Position numbers and translations under genes: made by a program. From NCBI GenBank assembly GCA_911728455.2, contig OU452228.1, positions 9,658,629 through 9,722,628 on the forward strand: DNA of 64,000 bases. Reading direction: 5' to 3'. Positions 25,201 to 37,200 of the stretch are shown here, in pieces (position 1 is the stretch's first letter; each line of letters begins with the position of its first letter). The stretch is from Marthasterias glacialis. Taxonomy: Eukaryota; Echinodermata; Asteroidea; Forcipulatida; Asteriidae. The notes beneath the pieces were generated by a model that saw only the letters and a list, made by a program, of their open reading frames with translations, did no database searches and was not told the origin of the DNA.

Positions 25201-28200
25201 TATCAAAACAGAAAAATGTTTCTGCAAAAGTATGATCACCAAGTTTGACATTGAAAAAAAAAAACCAAAACAACAACAACAACAACAAAACATGGTAGTC
25301 GGATTCCCATCTTTTTTAACCCCCTGATTTCCGTTGAGAACATGAGTTTACATAATAATCTTACTAGCTGTTTGATGAATAAGAAATGTATAACACTTTT
25401 AGGGCGTGGACGCCCACTATCATCAACTTTACACTTTCCTTTAAAACATCTGTCAACAATTCAAATGTCTACCAGCCTGGTTGGCATTTTCCAGGGAAGC
25501 GTTAATTTATTTCCAGGGGGGGGTTGTGCTCTGGGCAAGTATTTTGACATCTGTTTAAGTACAAGGAAAAAACAAGACGTTCTGTACAGCCCAAGTGAAC
25601 ACGGTGTACTTTACATGCCAAGCTCTGGGACACCTGCTTCTGGACATGGACCTATTTATATTGCACTTCTCAAGAAGTCAGTGAAAGTAAATTGAAGATT
25701 TGAGAGCGTAAGTCTACTTGTCATACAGTTGGTAATGCCAAGTACCAAATTGACATGAAAGCAAGTTTCTGTCTAGCTCACTGACTGAGAAATTTAATTT
25801 CAATTGGACCTTTTTTTTCTCTTACATACATGTACCTTAGCTTGCAAAACGGTTTAAAACAAGCATAAAGTGACTGTATAAAAACATTTTAAAACATACT
25901 GTTTACTTACATGTAGGCCTACTGGTTCACTTAGCATTTGTTGCTTTCTCAAAAAAAGGTTAAACTGATAATCCAGACAGTTCTATAATCTATATACTGT
26001 TCCTTAAAAGCTGTTTTTCTGGAATCACTGTAAACTTTAAGAAGTACATACAATGTAACCCACATTGTGATTTTGTATTTTTATTTTTCTAAATAGGCTA
26101 AATATCAGTAAACCCATCCATTATTCATGGAAACCATGTGTCGCCCATTTAGAGCTATGTGCCCATTTAGGGCAATGTGCCCATTTAGGGTTTTCAAGGA
26201 TTTGATAATGCACTCTCAGTGATGAGATAAAGCACTCTCTAATGTACAAGCATGTTTGTACATGCACGCAGGAATGGTTCACTGGCCGGATATCCCCATA
26301 AAACTCAACAGAAATTCCTACTTGACCTAAAACATGTAAAAGAGACACTCTAACTCGGGGCTGGGTGTGGGTGTAATAGGGTTTGCTAGAAATTCCATTT
26401 CATTAAAGTTATTTGCCATAAAATATTCTGAATGTTACTAATAATGTCATGTGTGCTAGTGTGAATGCTCATGTACATGTACTTATGCTGTACATATTTA
26501 ACATGATCTGGTCAAACGAAAAAAAACCTGATTATCAGATCTGGCAATAGCTAGAAACACATGTAATATGATACGGATACATAAAAGCTGGAAGGGCAGT
26601 AAGATTAATTTGCTAGTTTGAAGGAAGGAAGGGAAAAAAATCCTGAATTACCTGGAGAAATGTCAGCTTTCTCCTGCTGGGCTATATTTAGTCAAATTTG
26701 CCCATCTTAATCATCTGAAGTCAAATCACATCCATTTTTTGTATGCTAAAGGTGGAGTGTGCCTTTGATAAAAAGATTGTCAAATACATTTATTCCCCCC
26801 CCCTCCCGCCAATTTCATAAAAATGCCTGACGGCAGAAATTATTGCTTGCTCAACAATTTATTTGCTGAAGTTATCAGGCAACCAGCCTCAAGAGGTGCA
26901 CATTACATGCCAACTTGGCCAGTGACCAACCTCAGCTTTATTAATTCAAGCAAGATTCGTCTGTGCTTACTTGCTTAGTAAATTTGTGTGCTTGAGAGCT
27001 CTTTGATACATGACAAATTTGGTACATGTTTGTGTCATCAATTGGAAACTTGTCTATTGTCTTTGTTGTGTACTTGAGGTCATGTTAATGTTCCCATAAG
27101 TTCTGATAGAACCAAGATCATCAACAAAATTGGGCGATTCTAACTTAAGCTATCGCCTGTTCTCTTTTCTGCATGATTTATGATCAGGAACGCACGTTTG
27201 TACGTTTAGAAAACCAGCATCTGAAAACTCCAATCACCACTACATGTACATGCTTTCCTTTTAAATCAATTCTCAAGAAACACGTCCAAATCAGCGGAAG
27301 AACATCTTCAGAGTAAGTTGATCGAACATACTGGCCACCAGAGAACTAAGTAGGAATCTCAAACCTTCAGTTATCAGTTGGCTTTCACTGATATACCATG
27401 GGAAATAACACATCTGCCTGTCACTCTAAACCTTTTGTGAAACAATAAATGATAGCTTTAGACTCTGCCAACTTCTAGAGAACAGAGGAAAATGTTGTCC
27501 CGTTTTGGGCATAAAAATCAAGAGCCAAAGGTTTTGTTCAGTACAGCTAAATGTTTGTTATTCCGATGCAGCGTTCTACTGTAGTCTGTACAAGTTTTCC
27601 TAAAACTTCTCAGAAAAAAAACCCCACAGTGTTTCCTTTCTAATTTATTATCAATCTACAATGCATACAATTACAATGAGTCTGATTCACCCAAATGACA
27701 GACTGTTAATTTTTTTTTTACAATGTACCAATGTGTACATGTACAGTCCCTTTAAACTGACTTCAAGAACCTTTTGTGAGAAAACAAAAATTAAAAAAAA
27801 TCACCCCCCCACCCTCCACTCTGACAAATGCCTGGGTAATTCAATTCAGTCTATTTCGGGTCAGAAAAGCCACGAACTTCAGAGTGAACTTTACACAGTA
27901 TACCAGACTATGACAAGGTTGTATTCCAGCACTAATCTGTGGTAACACACCAGTAGATAACCATTATTACAACATGGATTTAATAAGATGTTACACTCAT
28001 TTCCTGGATTGAGTTCTCAAGTGGTGTTGTGGCAGGCGAATGTGAAATATTGGAAGGAACTACAATGAGCTAAAAGAAATCAAGAGTGGATCCAACTTCC
28101 CCGATACACAAGCGCCTTAAATATTTTAGGGAAAAGGTTTTTTGCTCTGTGGTGTCGTATGGATACAGTAATGGATAATTGATATTATATAATTTACTTA

Positions 28201-31200
28201 CAGATTCATGACATTTGATTGGTGGAACTTACATCACGTGACATTCACCATATTAGTGTTATTCCCATCCTCATAAGCGATCAAAAAGTCCTGTTAGCCC
28301 ATGGGGAGTAGTATTTCCCATGCAATAGAAGATTATCGCACCCTGCGTTTCGCACTGTTCTACTGTAACTCAGCGTTTTGCACTATTTTAAGCTGCGCGT
28401 CAAGTTTGCTATGGCTTGCTAAAAGATAAATTCACTTTTACGCGCCCTAGTGGAATATAGTGCGTCCGTGCCCAAATGTTGGTGTCTACACGGAGTCATT
28501 CATGGTCTTTAGAAGCAGGTTTTAGAATTTTGCTGTGGACGGCTTTCCGTGTCTATTTTGTGTTTATTGTAAAAGCAAAGACTCAAATGACAATCATCTA
28601 TGTGTGAGTTATATAAAACAAGTATTGAATGCATTTCGTTTGTGCATTTTCTGCAGAATATAATCACTCGATGAAATCTGGCTTTTCCATTTGACTCTGC
28701 TTCACCTTGTAAAATGGAATAGTCCAGATTTCACCTCGTGACTATATTCTGCGACAATGCACTCACACGTATTCAGTATTTGTGTAACTACAATGTATTA
28801 ATGCCAGCCTAACAAACTATGTACACACGATGCAAACGGTTTTGTCTGTGAAACAAAAAAACTCTGCATCTTTGAAACTAGGATATAACAAAACACATCA
28901 CATTAATAAATTTACCTTCCCATGGTCTTGTTCTATCCTACACAATAATGTGCAGTGCATAGTTGTGTATCAACTAATTGGAAACCATACACAACATACT
29001 GTGATTTGGAGCAGTTCTTTTTAGACACTCCCGTTGATTACGCCCGGTTCTTACTCCACGCGAAAACGAATGTACAGCCATAATTTGGTGCAATGCAAAC
29101 AATCAGTACGCACTGTTTTTGCAATTGTGACGCAATTTGCATGAAATATGAACCAGGTTTTATTCATTCACAATTCATGTGAATGTAATGCGAGTTTTAG
29201 ATTCAGGCTTTCTGCTTCATCAGTTACACATCTAAAAGTATTGTGTGTAACCCTTATATCTGAACTTGATGGCAAAATTGGCCACCCCTTACAAACATTC
29301 TGACTTAAACACGCTGCTGTAATTCACAGTGAAGATGCTTGCCTATATCTTGAAATCAAGCTGTCATGTAAATGGCAGCATATTATTTCAGTGTTCACGC
29401 AGAAAGTGACACTGTAGACTTCCCCTCTTTGGCATTCAATGGCCACATAGCACACATCATGGGGGTCTAGGTTACACAAATTACAAACCTGGTGCCTGTT
29501 CATCCAGAGTCAATTTTAACTGTAACACAAGAACCCAATGTCCTGGTCTAATACGGGGCTAACTACATGTACTTGCTGTCCATGTCAGAAACTATCCTAG
29601 TCATGCCAGTACTATTAAGCAAACACTGTTCTGTTCCCCCTCCCCTTTTTTATTTTTACATTAAAAGCCACTGTCATTTATAACAACCATGCTCAATATA
29701 GGGTAAAATCTCTTGAAAAAAAATCCAAAACTGTTCAGTGCGACAGTGAAGAAAACAGAGACTGTTTCATGTCCTGAACAGCTTCTAAACAAAACAGCGA
29801 CATGGTTCAACTTGCAGATTACATACATTTAGACAAGCTAGTTGGCTTTTGCCCTTCTGTGCAGGCAGTGTGCAGCTTTGCCATACGTGCATCAATACAT
29901 AACTCATGATTTAAACATGGACACGATACACAAATCACTAAAATCTTGCTGTTCTCCTGAAAAACAAACAGTCAAGTGTAACTTATGGAATGGAAAACAT
30001 GTCCATGGTCCTCCACTCCTTTTGGGGGTACGTAAACATGGTAAACAAAAACAAAAATACTTGTCGCCAAAATATGACAATATCTATAAATCCACCATGC
30101 AAAACAAAACAAAAATTACATGTCCATCTTTGCCCCATCCTCTATTTCCCCCATCTGCCCCTCCCCCTTAAAAAAAAAACACATTCAAGACAAACATCAA
30201 TTAATCAAACAAAATTACAAATATATATCATAAAAAATAAGCATTCTTTTGGAAAATTGATTAAATGATTGCACAAATTCAACCCATGAATGTTCTCTCG
30301 TTTTACCTGATGTAGTGCTGGTCCAATGACTGGTACCAAGAAGCCATCATGGAAGTATTGTATCAGCTGGTTACTGACTAGCGGATGTGCCACCTAGTTA
30401 AATAGAACATAAAGTACCACAACACTTTAGCACAGTTTACGGATGAAAACACAAACATAATAGCTGTCTTTTATATGCGAACAGGAGCTACTGTTTTCCC
30501 TTTTGGTCCGTACTAAAGTGATCAGTAAGCATGTGATACTGGCTAATTCATCTGGTCTTTTGGTTTTTTGAGGAATATTTCCAATCCTCCAGTTTCAGAG
30601 GGGAGAGAAAGAGAGTCATTGCTGCATGACAAAAATGTCTAAAACAAGGAGGCAGATTTTAGGAGGTATTTTGAAATGACGGCATTTCCATCTTTCAGTA
30701 ACCCCAGGTTTGGGGAAAAACTTTCCTCAGTTCAAGAGACGTAGATCCAAGACCAAGATTTTCTTTCACATCTGAAGTAAAAATAACTTCTTTTTGCACC
30801 ATGCAGACAAAAAAAGGGTCTGAATCAAGATAAAAGTTTATCATCCTTGCAGTTTTACAAGAAACTGATAATGCACTTACTCAACTAAGCTAACCTCTGA
30901 AAAAATTTCATCACAATAAGTGCTCAGCGTTTTCAAGAACCCCCATGTAATAAGGAACAGGTTTAGAACTTGCTTCATTGTTTGTGCTCTTGAGCATTGC
31001 TCTCAAAGTAATGTTAGTAGCAAAGCAATGTTGGTTTGTCAAGTTGCATCTGGAAATTCTTGTCTGAAAGATGAAAGCATTTCAAGCAGAAACATTTCTC
31101 AAGGTAAATAGTGTGAAGTCTCCTTAAAACTTTTTGAGTATCTGACAATTCTGAACTATTTGGTTAGTGCTGTGGTTTTTTTTTAAGTACAAACCGGCTC

Positions 31201-34200
31201 TGCTGTACATTGGACTCTAAATATATCTTCTTCGTGTCCTTGAGTTATTGATCGAGTCCAATTCACCCTGACATGTAAATAAAGGACAAAGCCAGCACAC
31301 ACAATGTATTCAAACAAGTACATTGTACTTGATTTGATCAAGAACAACATTACATGGTGAATCACATATTTTGACGGTGCTTTCAAATCACTCCCGCGAG
31401 AATTACAAACAAGCTGTTTCCAGTACATAAAACAGGATGGTTAAAATAACCGGCACAACTGTAAATGGAAACAAAAACAGAATGCCCAGAACAAAAACAG
31501 AATGTTGTACATTTGTATGACATGAAAAAACAAAAATGAAATTTCCTTTTTGCCTACAAAAGGATAACATGGCAGGAAATCAACAAGCAATCATTAGGAA
31601 CAGATCATAATAAAATACACATATGTATGCATAGTCCCAGATCATGAATTAAACACAGTCAATATGGACAATAATCAATAAAAAACAAAGGCAAGTATAA
31701 ATCAGTATAATGCAATCACAAATTAAGTAAAAAATTCCAAAAGGTAAAGATAGAAAATGAGGGGAAAATTACACCATATTAACAATACAATACAACAATG
31801 TAATGATACATGTATAAATTCAGAATAAATATAACAAGAGGCATGTTAGTTACACAGACACAATGTACACATTTCTAAACAATCTTGAATATTGTAATGC
31901 TAATACATTTCTTTGCAAAGTATTCCAAAGCACTGTATGTACTCAACATTTTGTAAATAAAAACAACCTGTGAGTATGAAAACTCAGGTCGGTGTCGAAC
32001 CAGCGACCACAGAAAGCAGAAATCATGTCTTGCAATCAAGCGTAAATACTTGTCTCATGACAGAAAACATCAAGTGAAATATGTCAAATTTGAATAGCAC
32101 TAACCTGGACAACAGCGTTGCAGAACTCTAATGAGTGTAGGAACATACAGAGTTCGGGGATGACTGTCCAGTCTTCACGGGTCAAACAATGCCAATGGTC
32201 AACCCGGATGTCCAGTTTACGTGGCAGTCGTGAGTACAATGCTCCCAGGCCTGTTGCTAATACCTGCCAAAAGGTGAAGGAAGGGGGTGGGATTACGACA
32301 CACATATTTTAACAGTGTTTTCTCTGTCTGAAAAATAATTGAGATGGTAAATAATCAACAACAAAAAAAAAGAACCAGGCTACTGTCTGCCCATCTGTCA
32401 TTTTGGGAGTTGAATTGCAGCATCCTCCCTGAACCAGTTAACACGGATAACGTGTGTACATGCCAATATTTTCGGAGCCAGCAAATGGGTGACTTGTGTT
32501 TTGTATTTTTGTGTGAAATTCGAAGCCCAGTACAAAGGTCACCCGGACCTTCCATACAGAGCATGCACAGAACATGCACTTGCCATTTAATGTTTCTGAA
32601 AGGGAACAGATGGTGCTGACAATATCATCAAATCTCTCCTATTACACTGGGATTATTGTGTAATACCCGACTCCACACACTTTGTTCTTTTGTTCCAAGA
32701 AGAGAATTATGAAACATTATTGAGAGGCTTCCACCATTGCTTGTGCTGTATTTCGGTTCAATGCAGTAAGTCTGAGTGAACCAAATTTCCAGCCTTGGTT
32801 CCGGATTTAGAAACAATCCTCGGCCGTGGCTCATGCCCAAGGTTTTGCAATTCATGGTGAATGAATTTGACATTTTCTCAACAGAGAAACCACAAATCCC
32901 CATGCTTCAAAGAGAATCATTGTTCTCAAAGAAAAATTACTCCTGCAATTCCGAGAAAAATAATTCCATCTGGCTGGATTGGGCAAAAAATGGAAGATCC
33001 CCAGTGCAAACTGGTTAACAGTGGTCTGCCGGCCAAATGCTAGTTAAAATGCCTGCGGACCAGTAAAAAAGTCAAAAAGTGGTACGGCTGGTTTGTTTAG
33101 TGTTGATAAGCATCCCTACTTATTATGAAATATGGACTAGTGAAATGACTCGATATTCTGGTCTTGCTGGCTGGTCACTGAAAAAGTTAAGGGCAAATCC
33201 TGACTGGCATAAATACTGTGCGCGTCTAATAACCACATGCGTGACAGCTAACATGAACACTACACAGTAAATCAGGGAATTTCACTTCCTAAATTGGCAC
33301 TAACCAAGATTTATCAAGGGTGATGAAGTCGGGTTCAATGGGTCAATACAGGCCTTCCACAATATGAACAACAATATGAATTTATATGTGTTTCTGATTA
33401 ACAAAACAAGCCATAGCAAAGAGGAAAAATAAACGCCGCGATAAGAATTGTAATCTTTGCAAGCTCCATTTCCTTTACAGTCCAATCCTTGGCAGTGATA
33501 TCGGCAAGTTCAAAAATTAGCGAGGGCAATAAAGGGAGGTGGGCCACCTTGCATTCAAACAGGCAAGTGAGCACTAGTGTGGTACAAAATGATGCCCTGG
33601 GCAATCTGAAGTCACCAAAGGAAGCCAAATGAACTCATGATGGATGTCCTGTGGGCAACCTCTTTGCACTACTGTTAGGTAAATCAATTACCAATTGAAA
33701 CCACCACATATCGATGTACAACAAACGATTTTTTAAAAACCCAGGGTTCTACAGTTAGGTAGGCCTTATTAAATTTCACAAAGTCTCTGCTGGGTAAAGC
33801 TTCAAGCTTTGTATATATTTGTGGACAATTTGTTCAGGTTCAGACAGTGACTGCCCATCTCCAGGGCAATTCAATAGCTTCCCATGATATTGCCCACTCT
33901 GATTACTGCACTCCACTGAAACAAGGGTTGTTTTTCTATGGATCTTGTTGCAAGATTTGTGCAAACACTTTCAGTCCATCTTGTGACATGATACTATAAG
34001 CGAGACTAAATAACATGAGTGATACAGAGTTTGATGTTTTTCTTCCCGAATTCCACTCAATATGAAAAAGTCAACGTTATGGTACATGTAATCAACACAA
34101 TTTGTAAAACAATATTTACAACTTAGGCCTAACATCTGCTCAATCTTTCATTCACATACATATTCAGTGTTTTTCATTGACTTGAGTGCATTTGAATGAA

Positions 34201-37200
34201 CCACCAGATACTTCGCAAACCGATAAATACTTTGTTATGATCAGTCAGCATTCAATGTTTGTGTCCTTAGGGAAACATTCAGTCGCAAACTTCTTGGAAT
34301 CTGCCAAATTATTATTTTGCATTTGAACCCAAACTCCCACACAGCGTAAAAATCGTTTACCCACACACACAAAAAACAAAGGAGGGGGTGGGGATTTCAA
34401 ACATTTGGCTTGTTTGAATAATCTCTATGGCAACATTGGATAATAAACAAATTGGGTCATGAAAAGTGGACTAGAATTTGATACTATTGCCAACTGCCAA
34501 CGTCAGAGATGAAAGTTGCATACAATAAATTATTTCAAAAAGAACACCTGCTAGAAATTTGAGTCAACTCCCAAAGGCTACCCACTAGCTTTCAATGTCT
34601 TTTAAATGTGTATATCTAGAAATAACGTATGTTGTAATTAAAAAAAATTAGTTTTGCAATAAAAACGCCTTTGTAAATCCATTTCTTTGTTTCCTTAATG
34701 ATCTTCAACAAGAATAAGAACAGGGCTCAAATTTTACGACTTGCCCAAGGCCAGTGATTTTAGTGTTGGGCCAGTAAATTCAGGACTGAACAAGCAGTCC
34801 AGCAGTCCTGTGTTTTTCAAATGTGTGATCTAAAATTAAAAAAAAAAAAAAAACAGAAAATGATATTCAAATGTTGGCTTCCGGAGTCTGGTAAATATCT
34901 TTTCAGTTTTGAGTATATACTCAAGCATAAGACAACTAACATTTTCTCTTTAGTACATTGTACTTGTTCAAAACAGTTTACATGTGAAAACTTTGTAGAA
35001 AGTTCTTTCTCTAGATTCTGGTCTTGCAAAAATAGATTCTGGTCAAGTAAACATTTTGAACCCAAAATATGAGCCCTAAAGAAAATATGGTAGATTTGCT
35101 GTAGATTAAAAACAGTATTAAAACATTTCCCTTAAAATATGGGTATACATGTACAAAGTCAAATACAGTGTCCAAAAGACAACATGGTACCCCTTTTGTA
35201 AAAACCAGCATGACCAGAAGAAAAAAAAACTTGCCATACTCTAGAACTAAATGGTATTTGTACTAGCATACTGTACATGTAATTATTTCTACATGTATAG
35301 TACTTTGTAGGTGAGGCAGAAAGGCAAAAATACTGGCCAAGATCCCCTGCAGTATAACATGTATAAATAAAATAAAAACGGTACATAAAATAAAAACATG
35401 TACATTGTACATACACCAACAATACTGCCAACAGGCCAAACAAACCTGTTTAGCAAAGATTTACATGTAGGTGTGATTACCATGATCAATTCCATGGTAA
35501 ATGCAACATCACAAGACTCAGTAGGTATACATAAACGGAAAAAGATTATTGTTCTTGACTTGCTGAGATGAATTACTATTCTTTTAATACGTACACAACT
35601 GAACATAAAGTAAAAAAAAATCACACAGAAACCAATATTTATTTTGCCAATGTTAAATGAGTAACTATAGAAAGTGCACCCTTTTATTTCCTGCAAATTT
35701 ATGAACATTCCTAGAATCCTCCGGAAGTTAGGGGTTAATTAAAATAACATTACATGTACATGTACTTACTGGGCAAAGGTTTGTACTCTCAGAAATGTAC
35801 TTGGCGATATTACTCCCTTGACTAGAGACAGAGATGCACAGAAGGAGGGCATCCCTAGCCTGTTGGCCAACCTTGCCGTCACGATGAAGAAACGGAATCA
35901 GGAGAGAGAAGAGAAGGAACTTGGCCGGACCCTGGCTTGGGCTGGCGTGGAATAGATATTCCAGTAGCATTGGATCCTGTAATAGGATTAACAATATCCT
36001 AGAATTGATACATGGATAACATAGCTGCTTACCAACGTACGAATCATGAAAACCAGGGCCCAATTTCATAGAGCTGCCTAAGCACAAAAAGTAGCTCAGT
36101 AAACCAAAAATTATGCTTAATCAGATTTAAGTCACCAGCCAAAATACCACGTCACATGATACCATTTGCGACTGGTAGCCTGCTCATCTTAGTTTAGCAG
36201 AAATTTGTCCGGCAATGTCTCTTGCTTAAGCAGCTCCTTGAAATTGGTCCAGGGACATTACATTTACAAAAGTGCCATAACTACCTACATGTACATTTGT
36301 ACACACCAATACCAAGCAGAACTCGTTTATGGCCGCCGCACGAGTGCTCAACATGACAATAGTGTGTCAGCGCCCATACACTGTGTGTATCAACAGCATG
36401 GAGGATTCACAATGCGTTTGCGTCGACACGCGCATGCGGCGGCCATAGCTGCGGTGGTGTAAACATCCATGAACAAGCTGCTCGGATTGGTCTACACGCA
36501 TAGCACAACTCGTACAGTGTTCAATAGAAGAAAACAAATTCATGGAGATAGCACTGAAAAATTTCATCAACTTTTTAAATGAATGTAAAAAAGGAAGACA
36601 CATCCCATACAGTGTGACTTGTTCAAATGTTATTTTAACAATTCTTGATTTTATGTTACCATACAAAATGCACTTCTCATTGTCTCAGTTTTAGTATCTT
36701 GCCTGTCAAGAAATGCCCTGGAATGAACTTTAAGGTCAATCTTTTGATACATACAGTACATGTAAAATGATATGGTCTTTTTGACTTGTGATTATAGACC
36801 TTTTGTTTAACCAAGTAAATGTAGGTTATTTTTTTCAAAGGCAAAATGGACAATATACATTGTAATTATACAAACACACAGTCCACAAAACAAACTGTGT
36901 TGATCACCACCACCAGTTACATGTATTTTTGAAAATGAATATGACTATGAGAGTTTCATTTTTTGTCTGCAGTGTAAGAAAGTGAAAGCCACAGTCTAAA
37001 CAAAATAAAGAATTCTTTCCTTGACAGCCATTGCCTTGAGGATTAGATTCAAATAAATTGAATTAAAACAAAAATATGTACTTCACATCGTATTAAGTAA
37101 GAAATGCAAAACAAAAGAAGCAATACATGACAAGGGCTTGTGGTTTATTCAAGATGGCAATGGTGGTGACACAAATAAGCCATGTGAAACGAAACATTCC

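Larger units (their letters stand above)
14457..30306 (-). other. FHIP1 intron 5, 15.85 kb, repeat-rich
   Basis: The largest intron in the window, between exon 5 (ends at 30307) and exon 6 (starts at 14456). Besides the candidate microexon it holds the SINEs, MITEs, foldbacks and tandem repeats listed separately. I found no nested gene on either strand; the ORFs of 90-120 codons in it are repeat-derived or have no recognisable similarity. Confidence 0.85.

Noticed and set aside
25342..25695. Plus-strand ORF of 117 codons in the large FHIP1 intron
   Set aside because: No recognisable domain, no splice context, low-complexity Gly run, and isolated inside an intron; chance is likelier.
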